From NCBI GenBank assembly GCA_903920925.1, contig CAIXOA010000164.1, positions 1-11,686 of the forward strand: 11,686 nucleotides of DNA. Direction: 5' to 3'. This DNA comes from an uncultured Microcaldota archaeon. Its GTDB lineage: Archaea; Micrarchaeota; Micrarchaeia; Anstonellales; Bilamarchaeaceae. A program made the position numbers and the translations under genes. Of this stretch, positions 1 through 6,402 are shown piece by piece; within the stretch, counting starts at the first letter, position 1; every line of letters begins with the position of its first letter. Below the pieces are notes generated by a model, which saw only the letters and a list, made by a program, of their open reading frames with translations, had not been told where the DNA came from and did not search any database.

Positions 1-702
1 GCTGTCTATGTTGTAGCAGTCATGGGAGCTGTTCTTCCCAAGCGCCGTCATGTAATAGCAGAGGTCCCTGTTGGAGCTGTCGAACTGGCCGCAGGGGTTC
101 TCCTGGTTCACGACACCCCCGCAGGCAGCCTTCTTCACAGCATCCTGGATTCCGGCGCATGCGCTCAGGTTCTTCTTCTGCGTGCCGAAATCGAAGAAGC
201 ACGAGTCGTCCCTGCAGTAATTGTAATCGTTGTTCAGGAAGGCGAGGCACCTTCCCTTGCTCACGTTGTCCGCCTCGAAGGTGCATGGGGGGGCCATCGC
301 CTGGATGCACGCCTGGACATCGCTGCCCTGCATAAGGTCGCAGATGGTCATGTCCTGCTGCGCCTGGGCGTGGTGCCACAGGCATTCCTTCTCATATGCA
401 TAATTGCTGAGCATCATGCAGTTCTGGAGGGAAAGGTTGGAGAGCGGAAGCAGGCACTGGTCCTGCTTCTCTATTGATACCCTGAGGCAGTAATAGGCGT
501 TCTGCTCGTTCAGGGCCTTCTGCGCCCATTCCTCGTCCGTGGCCGCTGCCGTGGCGGTGCCTCCGGCCGAGCCGCCGACCCCCGCGCTGATGACGGTTAT
601 GTTCGGGCCTTCCTGCCCCGGCGCCGGGTTCTCGGTCCTGCCCGGGCACCCGAAAAGCAGCATAAGGCTGACTAAAGCCAAGACTAAGCATATCCCCCTC
701 AT
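1..702 (-). CDS. Cysteine-rich secreted lipoprotein, C-terminus beyond window edge
   Basis: The reading frame is open from ATG at 702 down to base 1 with no stop, giving 234 residues of a longer protein. The N-terminus is a lipoprotein signal: a hydrophobic stretch ending LMLLFGC, with C19 as the likely lipidated residue. A low-complexity Gly/Ala/Thr linker follows (about 30-57). From residue 72 to 229 there are 15 cysteines, mostly 11, 12 or 14 residues apart, in a recurring pattern resembling short helical hairpins closed by disulfides. Five N-glycosylation sequons are visible (N34, N89, N147, N178, N224), consistent with an extracellular location. ATG 702 is chosen because the signal peptide begins there and a TATA box lies about 28 bases upstream, which implies a nearly leaderless mRNA. 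No enzymatic motif is recognised. The role is unknown; the call rests on signal, cysteine pattern and clean codon structure. Confidence 0.85.
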   Translation of the reverse strand, partial: MRGICLVLALVSLMLLFGCPGRTENPAPGQEGPNITVISAGVGGSAGGTATAAATDEEWAQKALNEQNAYYCLRVSIEKQDQCLLPLSNLSLQNCMMLSNYAYEKECLWHHAQAQQDMTICDLMQGSDVQACIQAMAPPCTFEADNVSKGRCLAFLNNDYNYCRDDSCFFDFGTQKKNLSACAGIQDAVKKAACGGVVNQENPCGQFDSSNRDLCYYMTALGKNSSHDCYNIDS

Positions 703-726
703 GGGTGGGATTTTGCAGATAAAGGA

Positions 727-737
727 TTTAAATATAT
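727..737 (-). promoter_or_regulatory. TATA box for the cysteine-rich lipoprotein gene
   Basis: On the minus strand this reads ATATATTTAAA. Its centre is about 28 bases from the ATG at 702, so transcription would begin at or just before the start codon. No Shine-Dalgarno motif precedes the ATG, which fits leaderless translation. Confidence 0.6.
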
Positions 738-835
738 GGGAATTGGTGCGGTGCAAGAATGTTTTCCACTTCCCCTCGTGAAAGGCAATAAGTGTGGAAA
801 GTTGCGTTGCTTCTCCTCCGGCGTAGAATGTTCGG

Positions 836-843
836 TATATAAA
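836..843 (+). promoter_or_regulatory. TATA box of a possible plus-strand small RNA
   Basis: TATATAAA on the plus strand lies in a non-coding gap. A start site about 26 bases downstream would fall near 865, exactly where a 7-bp perfect hairpin begins. No plus-strand protein gene follows. It could be a chance A/T-rich run. Confidence 0.4.
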
Positions 844-864
844 CCTGATGCCCCTAACTATTCT

Positions 865-925
865 GCCCGATCATATCGGGCTGTGGGAGGTGAGATGGAG
901 CCGGCTGGTTGGTCTACCATCTCAC
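865..925 (+). ncRNA. Candidate structured RNA with two hairpins, or a terminator region
   Basis: Two strong inverted repeats lie in tandem. The first, 865-881, pairs GCCCGAT with ATCGGGC around a 3-base loop. The second pairs GTGAGATGG (890-898) with CCATCTCAC (917-925), a 9-bp perfect stem. Its 18-base loop begins with the palindrome AGCCGGCT (899-906). A TATATAAA box sits the right distance upstream for plus-strand transcription starting at the first hairpin. I could not match it to box C/D or H/ACA guide RNAs: no convincing C, D or ACA boxes. On the minus strand it would lie in the 3' region of the gene at 965-1267, so it might instead be a 3'-end or termination structure. The remainder of the gap 703-964 shows only the lipoprotein promoter and a weak inverted repeat. 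Confidence 0.4.
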
Positions 926-964
926 TTTCATCTTCACTGATTCTGAACCTCGCGATGCTATGGC

Positions 965-1267
965 TCATTTGTTGCAAATTCCATTCCAGGCGCAGCTGTT
1001 CTGCAGGTTCGTGCATTCCTGCGTTTCGGCTGCCGGGGAAACGAGCGGGCATTGGGTGAATAAGCTGCCGTTTGAATAGTAGTATATGCTTCCCCCGCCC
1101 GGAACCATGGAGACCGCCCGGATTATGCCGCCCTGGCACATGTAGACTTCCGCCACTCCGGTATTGTTGCATTTTTCCAATGCAGCCTGGCTGGCCGGCG
1201 GATTCAGCAGCACGCAGCCAAGAGTGAGTAAGATTAGAAAAGCAGCAATCAGGTATTTTCCTTCCAT
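965..1267 (-). CDS. Small secreted six-cysteine protein of unknown function
   Basis: 100 residues. An N-terminal hydrophobic segment (about 5-20) is followed by either a lipobox-like LTLGC (C18) or a signal-peptidase site after ASQA near residue 28. The exported part has six cysteines (C33, C44, C73, C85, C92, C98), enough for three disulfides. Between them is a distinctive block, VYMCQGGIIRAVS then PGGGSIYYYSNG then QCPLVSP. I associate this style of block with small secreted proteins of poorly studied archaea, but I cannot name a family. ATG 1267 is supported by a TATA box about 28 bases upstream, implying leaderless mRNA. It lies upstream of and on the same strand as the cysteine-rich lipoprotein, but a 262-base gap with a second promoter suggests separate transcription. 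Function unknown. Confidence 0.8.
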   Translation of the reverse strand: MEGKYLIAAFLILLTLGCVLLNPPASQAALEKCNNTGVAEVYMCQGGIIRAVSMVPGGGSIYYYSNGSLFTQCPLVSPAAETQECTNLQNSCAWNGICNK

Positions 1268-1290
1268 ATTCCAGATAGGGTGCTGATAAG

Positions 1291-1299
1291 ATATTTAAA
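1291..1299 (-). promoter_or_regulatory. TATA box for the six-cysteine protein, possibly bidirectional
   Basis: ATATTTAAA on the plus strand reads TTTAAATAT on the minus strand, centred about 28 bases before ATG 1267. TTTAAA is palindromic, so the same element could direct plus-strand transcription starting near 1322, ahead of the gene at 1359. The gap 1268-1346 holds no other recognisable signal. Confidence 0.55.
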
Positions 1300-1358
1300 C
1301 CATGCCGGTTTAGTAGCACGCAGAGAGGGCCCACGATTGGTCGGGCATGAGGGAAATG

Positions 1359-1862
1359 ATGAAGTTCGCGGCAAGTTCCCCGGCGTTGCTGCTCGTGTTG
1401 CTATTTTCTTCCATCTCGTTTGCGGACATAGCCGCGCCGATGAAGCCGCTGGTCCAGTTAAACATAACCAATAATGGGCAGCCTTATCTTGGAGAGGTCA
1501 ATGTTACGTATCTGTGCTTGGAAACCCAAAACGAAAGCGCTGGCAGGATTGCGCTCCTTTGCCAGAACGGCTCGTGCAACAACGGCATATCGTATAGTTA
1601 TGCCGACTGGTTTGGGCCGGGGAGCAGCTGCTTTTATTCCAAGGGCCGTTTTATCGTGGAGGCAGAAGGGACAACCACAACAACCGATGAGGTTTCGCTT
1701 GAGCAGGAGGGCGACTATTATTTTGAATTCGATGTCGGGACCGGAAGGCTGACCGCATCGGAAAAAAATCCCAAGCCGCCAGAACCTAATCCATGCTGCC
1801 CCTCCGCAGCCCTGGCCGGCCTGGTCCTGGCATGCGCATTTGCCGGCGGAATCCGCAGCTGA
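1359..1862 (+). CDS. Secreted protein with C-terminal membrane anchor, unknown function
   Basis: 167 residues from ATG 1359. This start is preferred over ATG 1347 and ATG 1356 because GAGGG (1349-1353) lies 5 bases ahead and the product then opens MKFAASS with a typical signal peptide ending near SFA. The exported domain appears beta-rich: an N-terminal strand pair (LVQLNITNNGQPYLGEV), several cysteines (YLCLE, LLCQNGSC, SCFYSKG, later a CC pair), and four N-glycosylation sequons. A proline-rich spacer (NPKPPEPNP) precedes a short hydrophobic C-terminal segment (SAALAGLVLACAFAGG), which probably anchors it in the membrane with the bulk outside. It is followed 21 bases later by a membrane protein gene on the same strand, so the two are probably co-transcribed. 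I do not recognise a catalytic domain; an adhesin-like or structural envelope role is only a guess. Confidence 0.78.
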   Translation: MKFAASSPALLLVLLFSSISFADIAAPMKPLVQLNITNNGQPYLGEVNVTYLCLETQNESAGRIALLCQNGSCNNGISYSYADWFGPGSSCFYSKGRFIVEAEGTTTTTDEVSLEQEGDYYFEFDVGTGRLTASEKNPKPPEPNPCCPSAALAGLVLACAFAGGIRS

Positions 1863-1883
1863 AGGAAAATTGGGTGGAATGGC

Positions 1884-2210
1884 TTGGACTTCGTACATGC
1901 TTACATCATCACCGTTTTGGTTGAAACCCTAATTCTCTACCTGCTGCTGCGGAAGCGGTATCCGGCGCCGGCCATCATCCGGAATTCCGTGGTTGCGAAC
2001 TCGCTTACGCTTCCGTTTGTCTGGTTTGTTTTTCCGGTTTTGGGCTCCGGGTTGAGCTGGGTGCTCCTGACCGCTGTTGCCGAGCTGTTTGCATTCGGGG
2101 CTGAGGCAGCCGTTTATCGGGTTTTGTTCCAGAGGATGGATTGGGCAGATGCGGCGCGCATGAGTTTTATATGCAACCTGCTGTCGTTCCTAACCGGGCT
2201 CGTCCTGTGA
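1884..2210 (+). CDS. Small four-helix integral membrane protein, unknown function
   Basis: 108 residues. No ATG or GTG gives this frame a sensible start after the TGA at 1860-1862. TTG 1884 does, with GGTGG (1873-1877) 6 bases upstream. Four hydrophobic segments are visible at about residues 5-22, 33-52, 55-80 and 92-107. They are joined by short basic loops (RKRYP after the first helix). Polar residues lie inside or beside the helices: E14, N39 in the ANSLTLP stretch, E67, E74 and N98 in a CNLLSF stretch. Their spacing looks conserved-family-like rather than random. There is no signal peptide and no cofactor motif. It is the second gene of a likely two-gene unit with the anchored protein at 1359-1862 and is followed by an oligo-T tract. 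Function not recognised. Confidence 0.72.
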   Translation: MDFVHAYIITVLVETLILYLLLRKRYPAPAIIRNSVVANSLTLPFVWFVFPVLGSGLSWVLLTAVAELFAFGAEAAVYRVLFQRMDWADAARMSFICNLLSFLTGLVL

Positions 2211-2225
2211 AGGCAATCCATTTGC

Positions 2226-2234
2226 TTTTTTTTT
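2226..2234 (+). terminator. Oligo-T terminator after the membrane protein gene
   Basis: Nine consecutive T residues on the plus strand begin 16 bases after the stop at 2210. Archaeal RNA polymerase commonly terminates at such tracts without needing a hairpin. It separates the plus-strand pair from the convergent tRNA gene. Confidence 0.6.
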
Positions 2235-2244
2235 ATAAATAGAA

Positions 2245-2351
2245 TGCAGGGGGCAGGATTTGAACCTGCGTAGGCGCTAGGCCACCAGATAGCCCATTCA
2301 GCTTTCGGGAATCTTGAGTCTGGCGCGTTTTCCAGGCTCCGCCACCCCTGC
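2245..2351 (-). tRNA. tRNA-Leu (anticodon CAA) with a 22-base intron
   Basis: The acceptor stem pairs GCAGGGG (2351-2345) with CCCCTGC (2252-2246), with A73 at 2245 and no encoded CCA. The T arm is GCAGG, TTCAAAT, CCTGC. A long variable arm (GGC/GCC) marks it as a class II tRNA. The anticodon stem pairs CCAGA (2323-2319) with TCTGG (2289-2285). Its loop is interrupted: C, T, then anticodon CAA (2316-2314), then G37, then an intron at 2312-2291, then A38. Removal restores a 7-base loop and an 85-base mature tRNA. CAA reads UUG leucine codons. The gene is on the same strand as, and downstream of, the restriction-modification gene, but has its own TATA-like element. Confidence 0.93.
2291..2312 (-). 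other. tRNA-Leu intron at position 37/38 with bulge-helix-bulge motif
   Basis: The precursor folds into a complete bulge-helix-bulge. The outer helix is CCAGA/UCUGG. The central 4-bp helix is CUCA/UGGG, with one G·U pair. The 5' bulge is AGA, the 3' bulge is CUA, and the inner helix is UUC/GAA. Cutting after the second base of each bulge, as the archaeal splicing endonuclease does, excises exactly 22 bases and leaves G37 joined to A38. This is the canonical intron position. Confidence 0.85.
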
Positions 2352-2370
2352 TAAAGATGAATTCTATTAA

Positions 2371-2381
2371 TACTAAATAAA
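2371..2381 (-). promoter_or_regulatory. TATA-like element for tRNA-Leu
   Basis: On the minus strand this reads TTTTATTTAGT, centred about 25 bases before the tRNA 5' end at 2351. It lies in the A/T-rich 48-base gap between the restriction-modification gene and the tRNA, so the tRNA can be transcribed independently. Confidence 0.5.
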
Positions 2382-2399
2382 AGTATATCGTCCGACCGC

Positions 2400-5339
2400 C
2401 TAATCATACGCCTGTAGCACAAGCTCCTTCTGCTTCAAATCCACAATCGGGAATTTTTCAAGGATGTGGGCGAGTTCCTCCTTCGTGATGCCGTAAAGCT
2501 TTGCGACAGCCACGTCCAACTGTGCGCGTGCAAGCATCCTATCGTTCTCGTTGGTGAGGCTATGCGAAACCCCAGTTTCTTTCTTTAACTGCTCGAACTC
2601 TTCGCCGGTTGCCACGAGCTGCGCGGCTTTTTTTGCAATCTGGTCATAATATGCCCCCGCCTGCTCTGGAGAAGGCACAGGAAGCTCAAGGAAGAAATTG
2701 AAGTTTATGTTGGCGCTCATCTTCTGGCGGATTAGATAGTCAACAACAAATGAGTCGAGCATCCCGACCAGATAAGCCATCTTCTTCAGGTCTGGCAGCA
2801 TTATTGCCGCCATTGAGTGCCCGCAGACATAGCCTGACGGCACAATGGTCGCAATCATTGTCCGATGGTCTGTTGACCTGGCGATCAGCCTATACCCAAC
2901 CCAATACCCTTTCTGGTACTGCTTTTCGGGCTTTAAGTTTGTCTGGATATCCTTTTCTGAAACAGTAAAACGTGTATTTGGAGCCTCCTTCCAGTGGTGG
3001 GTGAATTGGTGGATGTTTTTCCCTTCCAGAAGCGGCACGCCAAGCCCGCCAGTTTGGAAGAGGTGGCTGTCGGTGGTCATGTTAAAGCCCTGGAATGGCT
3101 TGAGCAGCCAAGGTGCCTCGCCAAGCTTGCCGAATTTAAGCATCTTGTGCACAATCCCCAAATCCTTGTCGGACTTTATCTCAATGACGCTCCCGGAGAT
3201 GGGTGATGATGCTTTGATGAAATCCACAGATAATTTTGTGGGGCTTTCAATCGCTTTTTTCAGCCCGTCCTCGTCGTGCAGGAAGAAGGCGCATGGGAAC
3301 GAGGACGTTTTGCCGCCCTTCTGGAAGGTGAGAAGGACAAACTTGTAGCTTGCGTGTACATCGGAAAATATTGCGTGCCCCTTGTTTTCAAAAGAATACA
3401 TCTCCTTAAGTTCGCAAAAATCAAACAGCATTCTTCTCAGGCTTTTTGTCCCGAGGTCAGTGTAAATGCCGCTTGGAACGACCAACCCCACCAAACCCCC
3501 ATCTTTTGCGAGCTGGTATGCCCGCTCGGTAAAGAGCTTGTAGAGGTCCGTGTGGCCGGACATCGCCTTCCTTGTTTCGTCCACCTGGAACTTGTATGCG
3601 CTCTGGAAGTGGCTCGCAAGGGCGGTGTACTCCGCCTCCTTTATCTGCCAGTCCCTCTTTATGTGGGGCCGGGTAAGCAGTTCTTCCGCCCTCTTCTTCG
3701 CCTGCTCGGTATCCAAATCCTTGAAGCCTTCCTCATATTGCTCGAAAAACTCCTGCGTTTTTATCTCAAATCTCTCCCAAGGGGGGTTCCCGATTATCAC
3801 GTCAAATCCTCCCGCCTCGGCGACCAAGGGGAAGTCGCGCGCAATTTCAAAGGAATTCCTAAAGCCGCCGTCGTTCAGGAGCGAATTCTTCTGTATTATC
3901 TTCAGCCTAGGAAGCTGGCTCGGTGTGTCTATTGCCCTCAGGAACAGGTTTAATTTCGCCAGCCTTACCGCCCGTGCATCCAAATCAATGCCGTATATGC
4001 AGTTTTCAAGAACCGAGTTCATGAATGAGGAAAGCCCCGGGATTTCGGTATCATCAGCACCGTTTCCTTTCTTCCTTTCCTTCACCAGGTACCAGTTTCT
4101 GAATTCATCCAGCGCCCGCACCAGGAACGTGCCAGAACCGCACGCAGGGTCAAGTACCCTGAGCCTGAGCGCTTCTTGTTGGGTTTTGCACTCCTCCAGC
4201 TTCTTCCCCAAGGTGGCCCGAACAAGGTGGTCCACCAGAAATTCAGGCGTATAGTAAATTCCACTTTGCTTGCGCTTGTAGACCTCTTTTTCCAGCCCTG
4301 TCCTCTTGGCAGTGTGCTTCGGCTTGTAGGAAAGGTAGTTTTCATAGGTGTGCCCAAGAATGTCCGTTCCTATCGCCTCGAATCTGTAGCGCAGTTTTGT
4401 TTTTGGGTTGACATAAAACGATTCAAAGACGGGCATGAAGTCCTCGTTTTTTATTGTCAGCCCGTCTATCCTGTGTTTGTCGAATATGGTGCTGTCATAT
4501 CTTTTGTGCATTTTTCCCCAGAACTCCGTGAGGAATTCGCGGTAGAATTGCACCCGCTTGTCATTTTCCCATCTCCTGCGCTCCTCATCCATCCTATAGC
4601 CTGAATCCGAGCCGTTGTCCTCAAGCATCCTGCAGAATATTAGCCTGTCGAGGATGTGTTGCACGCAGGAATCCACCATAACATCCTCATCTGTCGGCTC
4701 CGGGTCGAAAAGGTCATGGTTCTGCTCCCTTATCGCGGTTGAGAGCACCCTGCGGGTGGCGATGAGCTGTTCCGTCAGGAGGTCTTCAACGCTTTCGCTT
4801 TCCCTCCATTTCTTGTGCTTTTTGGCGTATTCGTCAAGAGCCGGTCCGCCCTGCTCCCTTGAGAATAGCTTAAGCCAGCTCAATTTCTCCGGGTCTACGC
4901 TGGCGTCCAGAAGGTTGAACCCGGCAAAGAGTTCCGCTTCTTCCGGATGCTCAAAAAAATCGGAATTAAAGACGCGCCAATGGGTGAAATTTGTCAAAAC
5001 AACCCACCGGATTCCACTGTTTTTTCCGTATTCAAGTGCCTGCCTTGCATATTCTGGGTTGTAGACATTCTCGGAGAACTTCTTGACCTCAACGTAGAAG
5101 TCCGGCCTAATCCTGCCGGTTCTCTTGAAGGCGTAGTCCACTCTTTTAGTCTTGCCACCGCTTCTGACCCTTTTTTGTGGCATGACTTCTGCGCTAAGCC
5201 AATCCCAGCCAAGCAATCCGAATATCTGGCTAAGGTACTCCTCCGCCTTCTTTTCCGTTTCATTATCTTTATTGGGCAGACGATTTAGTTTCGAATACAA
5301 TTCTAGTATTCGTGACTTTATTTCCTCATCTGTCCCCAT
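2400..5339 (-). CDS. Type IIG (Eco57I-like) restriction-modification enzyme, endonuclease and adenine methylase fused
   Basis: 979 residues, a usual length for single-chain restriction-modification enzymes. The N-terminal domain (about 1-150) has a PD-(D/E)xK nuclease signature: RVDYAF with D68, then DFYVEVKK with E84 and K86. A helical linker follows. The N6-adenine methyltransferase has IYYTPEFLVDHLV (about 361-373), the AdoMet-binding DPACGSGTF (397-405) and the catalytic NPPW (518-521), typical of gamma-class enzymes. HTDLYKLFTERA and the following VVPSG segment belong to the same fold. The last about 300 residues resemble the TaqI-like target-recognition domain and end with the usual LYGITKEEL-type helix. 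One protein would thus methylate and cut the same site. ATG 5339 is preceded by a TATA-like box, suggesting its own leaderless transcript. Base composition by eye is more A/T-rich than the exosome genes, hinting at transfer. Recognition sequence cannot be predicted. Confidence 0.92.
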   Translation of the reverse strand: MGTDEEIKSRILELYSKLNRLPNKDNETEKKAEEYLSQIFGLLGWDWLSAEVMPQKRVRSGGKTKRVDYAFKRTGRIRPDFYVEVKKFSENVYNPEYARQALEYGKNSGIRWVVLTNFTHWRVFNSDFFEHPEEAELFAGFNLLDASVDPEKLSWLKLFSREQGGPALDEYAKKHKKWRESESVEDLLTEQLIATRRVLSTAIREQNHDLFDPEPTDEDVMVDSCVQHILDRLIFCRMLEDNGSDSGYRMDEERRRWENDKRVQFYREFLTEFWGKMHKRYDSTIFDKHRIDGLTIKNEDFMPVFESFYVNPKTKLRYRFEAIGTDILGHTYENYLSYKPKHTAKRTGLEKEVYKRKQSGIYYTPEFLVDHLVRATLGKKLEECKTQQEALRLRVLDPACGSGTFLVRALDEFRNWYLVKERKKGNGADDTEIPGLSSFMNSVLENCIYGIDLDARAVRLAKLNLFLRAIDTPSQLPRLKIIQKNSLLNDGGFRNSFEIARDFPLVAEAGGFDVIIGNPPWERFEIKTQEFFEQYEEGFKDLDTEQAKKRAEELLTRPHIKRDWQIKEAEYTALASHFQSAYKFQVDETRKAMSGHTDLYKLFTERAYQLAKDGGLVGLVVPSGIYTDLGTKSLRRMLFDFCELKEMYSFENKGHAIFSDVHASYKFVLLTFQKGGKTSSFPCAFFLHDEDGLKKAIESPTKLSVDFIKASSPISGSVIEIKSDKDLGIVHKMLKFGKLGEAPWLLKPFQGFNMTTDSHLFQTGGLGVPLLEGKNIHQFTHHWKEAPNTRFTVSEKDIQTNLKPEKQYQKGYWVGYRLIARSTDHRTMIATIVPSGYVCGHSMAAIMLPDLKKMAYLVGMLDSFVVDYLIRQKMSANINFNFFLELPVPSPEQAGAYYDQIAKKAAQLVATGEEFEQLKKETGVSHSLTNENDRMLARAQLDVAVAKLYGITKEELAHILEKFPIVDLKQKELVLQAYD

Positions 5340-5361
5340 GAAGATGTATCACCATATAAGG

Positions 5362-5369
5362 ATTAAAAA
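5362..5369 (-). promoter_or_regulatory. TATA-like box for the restriction-modification gene
   Basis: On the minus strand this reads TTTTTAAT, centred about 27 bases from ATG 5339 within the 62-base gap after purA. No Shine-Dalgarno motif is evident ahead of the ATG, which fits a leaderless transcript separate from the purA operon. Confidence 0.5.
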
Positions 5370-5401
5370 GCTCTCCAAAGCGTCCCGCCGGTCAACCGCC
5401 T

Positions 5402-6400
5402 CTAGAGCAATTCCTTTCTCCTGTCTATGATGTCCTTCGCATCAGGCCCTGTCCCAATCAGCGTAACCGGCACGGAGAGCTCCTTCTCTATTCTCTCTAT
5501 GAATTTTTTGGATTCAGGAGTGAGTTTCGCATACTCCCGAACTCCGGCATTTCCGGCAAACCTGACATCCAATTTGGTCAGGGCAATCTGCGTCGCCCCG
5601 TTAATCATCGCGGCGAGGCGCAAATCATCCCAGTGCAGGTCTTTTGAGGTTCTGCGCGGGCGACCAGTAACCGTTCCGTATTCCTGGAAGCCAAGTTTCT
5701 TTGCCTCATCAACCGAAATCTCCCCGGCAAAAGGCCCGTTCCCAACGCGGGTGGTATAAGCCTTTATTATCATGATTACGTGGTCTATGTTCGTGGGCCC
5801 AAGCCCGACATCAGCAGCAATCGTAGAGGCGCTCACATCTTTTGAGGTAACGAATGGGTAAGTCCCATAAAGCACGGAAAGCATGAAGCCCTGGGAGCCC
5901 TCCACCAGCACGTTCTTTGCTTTATTTACCGCAGCCGGAACGTCCGTGATGAATTCCTTGAGCTCCGGGAATTCCTGCGCCAATTTGGCGCTCCGCGCCG
6001 CACGCGCGGTTATTGCGGGACCGCAGCCCGTTTTGGTCGTTCCAATCTTTGCGCTCAATTCCGCGGCTGCGTCCGCCTCCTTATACTCTTTTGTGATTAC
6101 GGTGCATCTCTTGTCCACGAATACGCGTCCCTTGGTGCCGGTTAGCTCCACTTCCCTTTTGAGCACTTCCGGGTCAACGGCAACCCCGGCGCCAATCATT
6201 ATTTTTGATTTAGGATTATTTATGCCGCAGGGAAGCATCCGAAGCCCATATTTTTTCCCGTCAAACTGGACGGTGTGCCCTGCGTTAGGCCCAACGCCCC
6301 CACGCGCGACAATCTCCGGATTGTCAGAAATCGCAAGGTAAGAAGCGACCTTTCCCTTCCCCTCGTCCCCGAACTGGCCCCCCACGATGATGGTCTTCAT
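5402..6400 (-). CDS. purA: Adenylosuccinate synthetase (short archaeal form)
   Basis: Catalyses GTP-dependent joining of IMP and aspartate to adenylosuccinate, the first committed step to AMP. The protein is 332 residues, the short archaeal form about 100 residues smaller than bacterial enzymes. The family signatures are all present: GGQFGDEGKGK (7-17, catalytic D12), GGVGPNAGHT (34-43, catalytic H42), TTKTGCGPA (121-129), VEGSQGFMLS (166-175) followed by GTYPFVTSKD, GTVTGRPRR (242-250) and TKLDV. ATG 6400 is chosen over upstream in-frame starts because the conserved MKTIIVGGQ begins there and GGGAGG (6409-6414) is 8 bases ahead, inside the preceding gene. It starts 2 bases after the DHH phosphoesterase stop, so it is translationally linked as the last gene of the operon. 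No missing active-site residue is seen. Confidence 0.95.
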   Translation of the reverse strand: MKTIIVGGQFGDEGKGKVASYLAISDNPEIVARGGVGPNAGHTVQFDGKKYGLRMLPCGINNPKSKIMIGAGVAVDPEVLKREVELTGTKGRVFVDKRCTVITKEYKEADAAAELSAKIGTTKTGCGPAITARAARSAKLAQEFPELKEFITDVPAAVNKAKNVLVEGSQGFMLSVLYGTYPFVTSKDVSASTIAADVGLGPTNIDHVIMIIKAYTTRVGNGPFAGEISVDEAKKLGFQEYGTVTGRPRRTSKDLHWDDLRLAAMINGATQIALTKLDVRFAGNAGVREYAKLTPESKKFIERIEKELSVPVTLIGTGPDAKDIIDRRKELL

Positions 6401-6402
6401 AG

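Noticed and set aside
20..691. Minus-strand and plus-strand open frames of 99-151 residues inside the left-edge lipoprotein gene
   Set aside because: They are shadows of the edge-spanning lipoprotein frame, which has a coherent signal peptide and cysteine pattern.
763..800. Inverted repeat TTTCCAC / GTGGAAA as an operator or RNA hairpin
   Set aside because: Only 7 bp with a 24-base spacer, upstream of the lipoprotein promoter; it is not distinguishable from chance on its own.
865..925. Box C/D or H/ACA guide RNA
   Set aside because: No convincing RTGATGA/CTGA pair or ACA box at the expected distance on either strand.
858..1334. 158-residue minus-strand frame overlapping the six-cysteine gene
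   Set aside because: It lacks a signal peptide or domain and is a frame shadow of the gene at 965-1267, which has the promoter and signal sequence.
3276..4254. Plus-strand frames of more than 200 residues opposite the restriction-modification gene
   Set aside because: The opposite strand has an unambiguous enzyme with ordered motifs; the antisense translations show no domain or start signal.
2245..5339. Integrated mobile element at tRNA-Leu carrying the restriction-modification gene
   Set aside because: Integration usually duplicates the 3' end of a tRNA, but the gene lies on the 5' side here. I found no copy of the tRNA 3' end beyond the gene and no integrase.
2400..5339. BREX PglX methylase or a type I HsdR/HsdM fragment
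   Set aside because: A single frame carries both the PD-(D/E)xK nuclease and the methylase, and no other BREX or type I subunits are nearby. Type IIG is the simpler reading.
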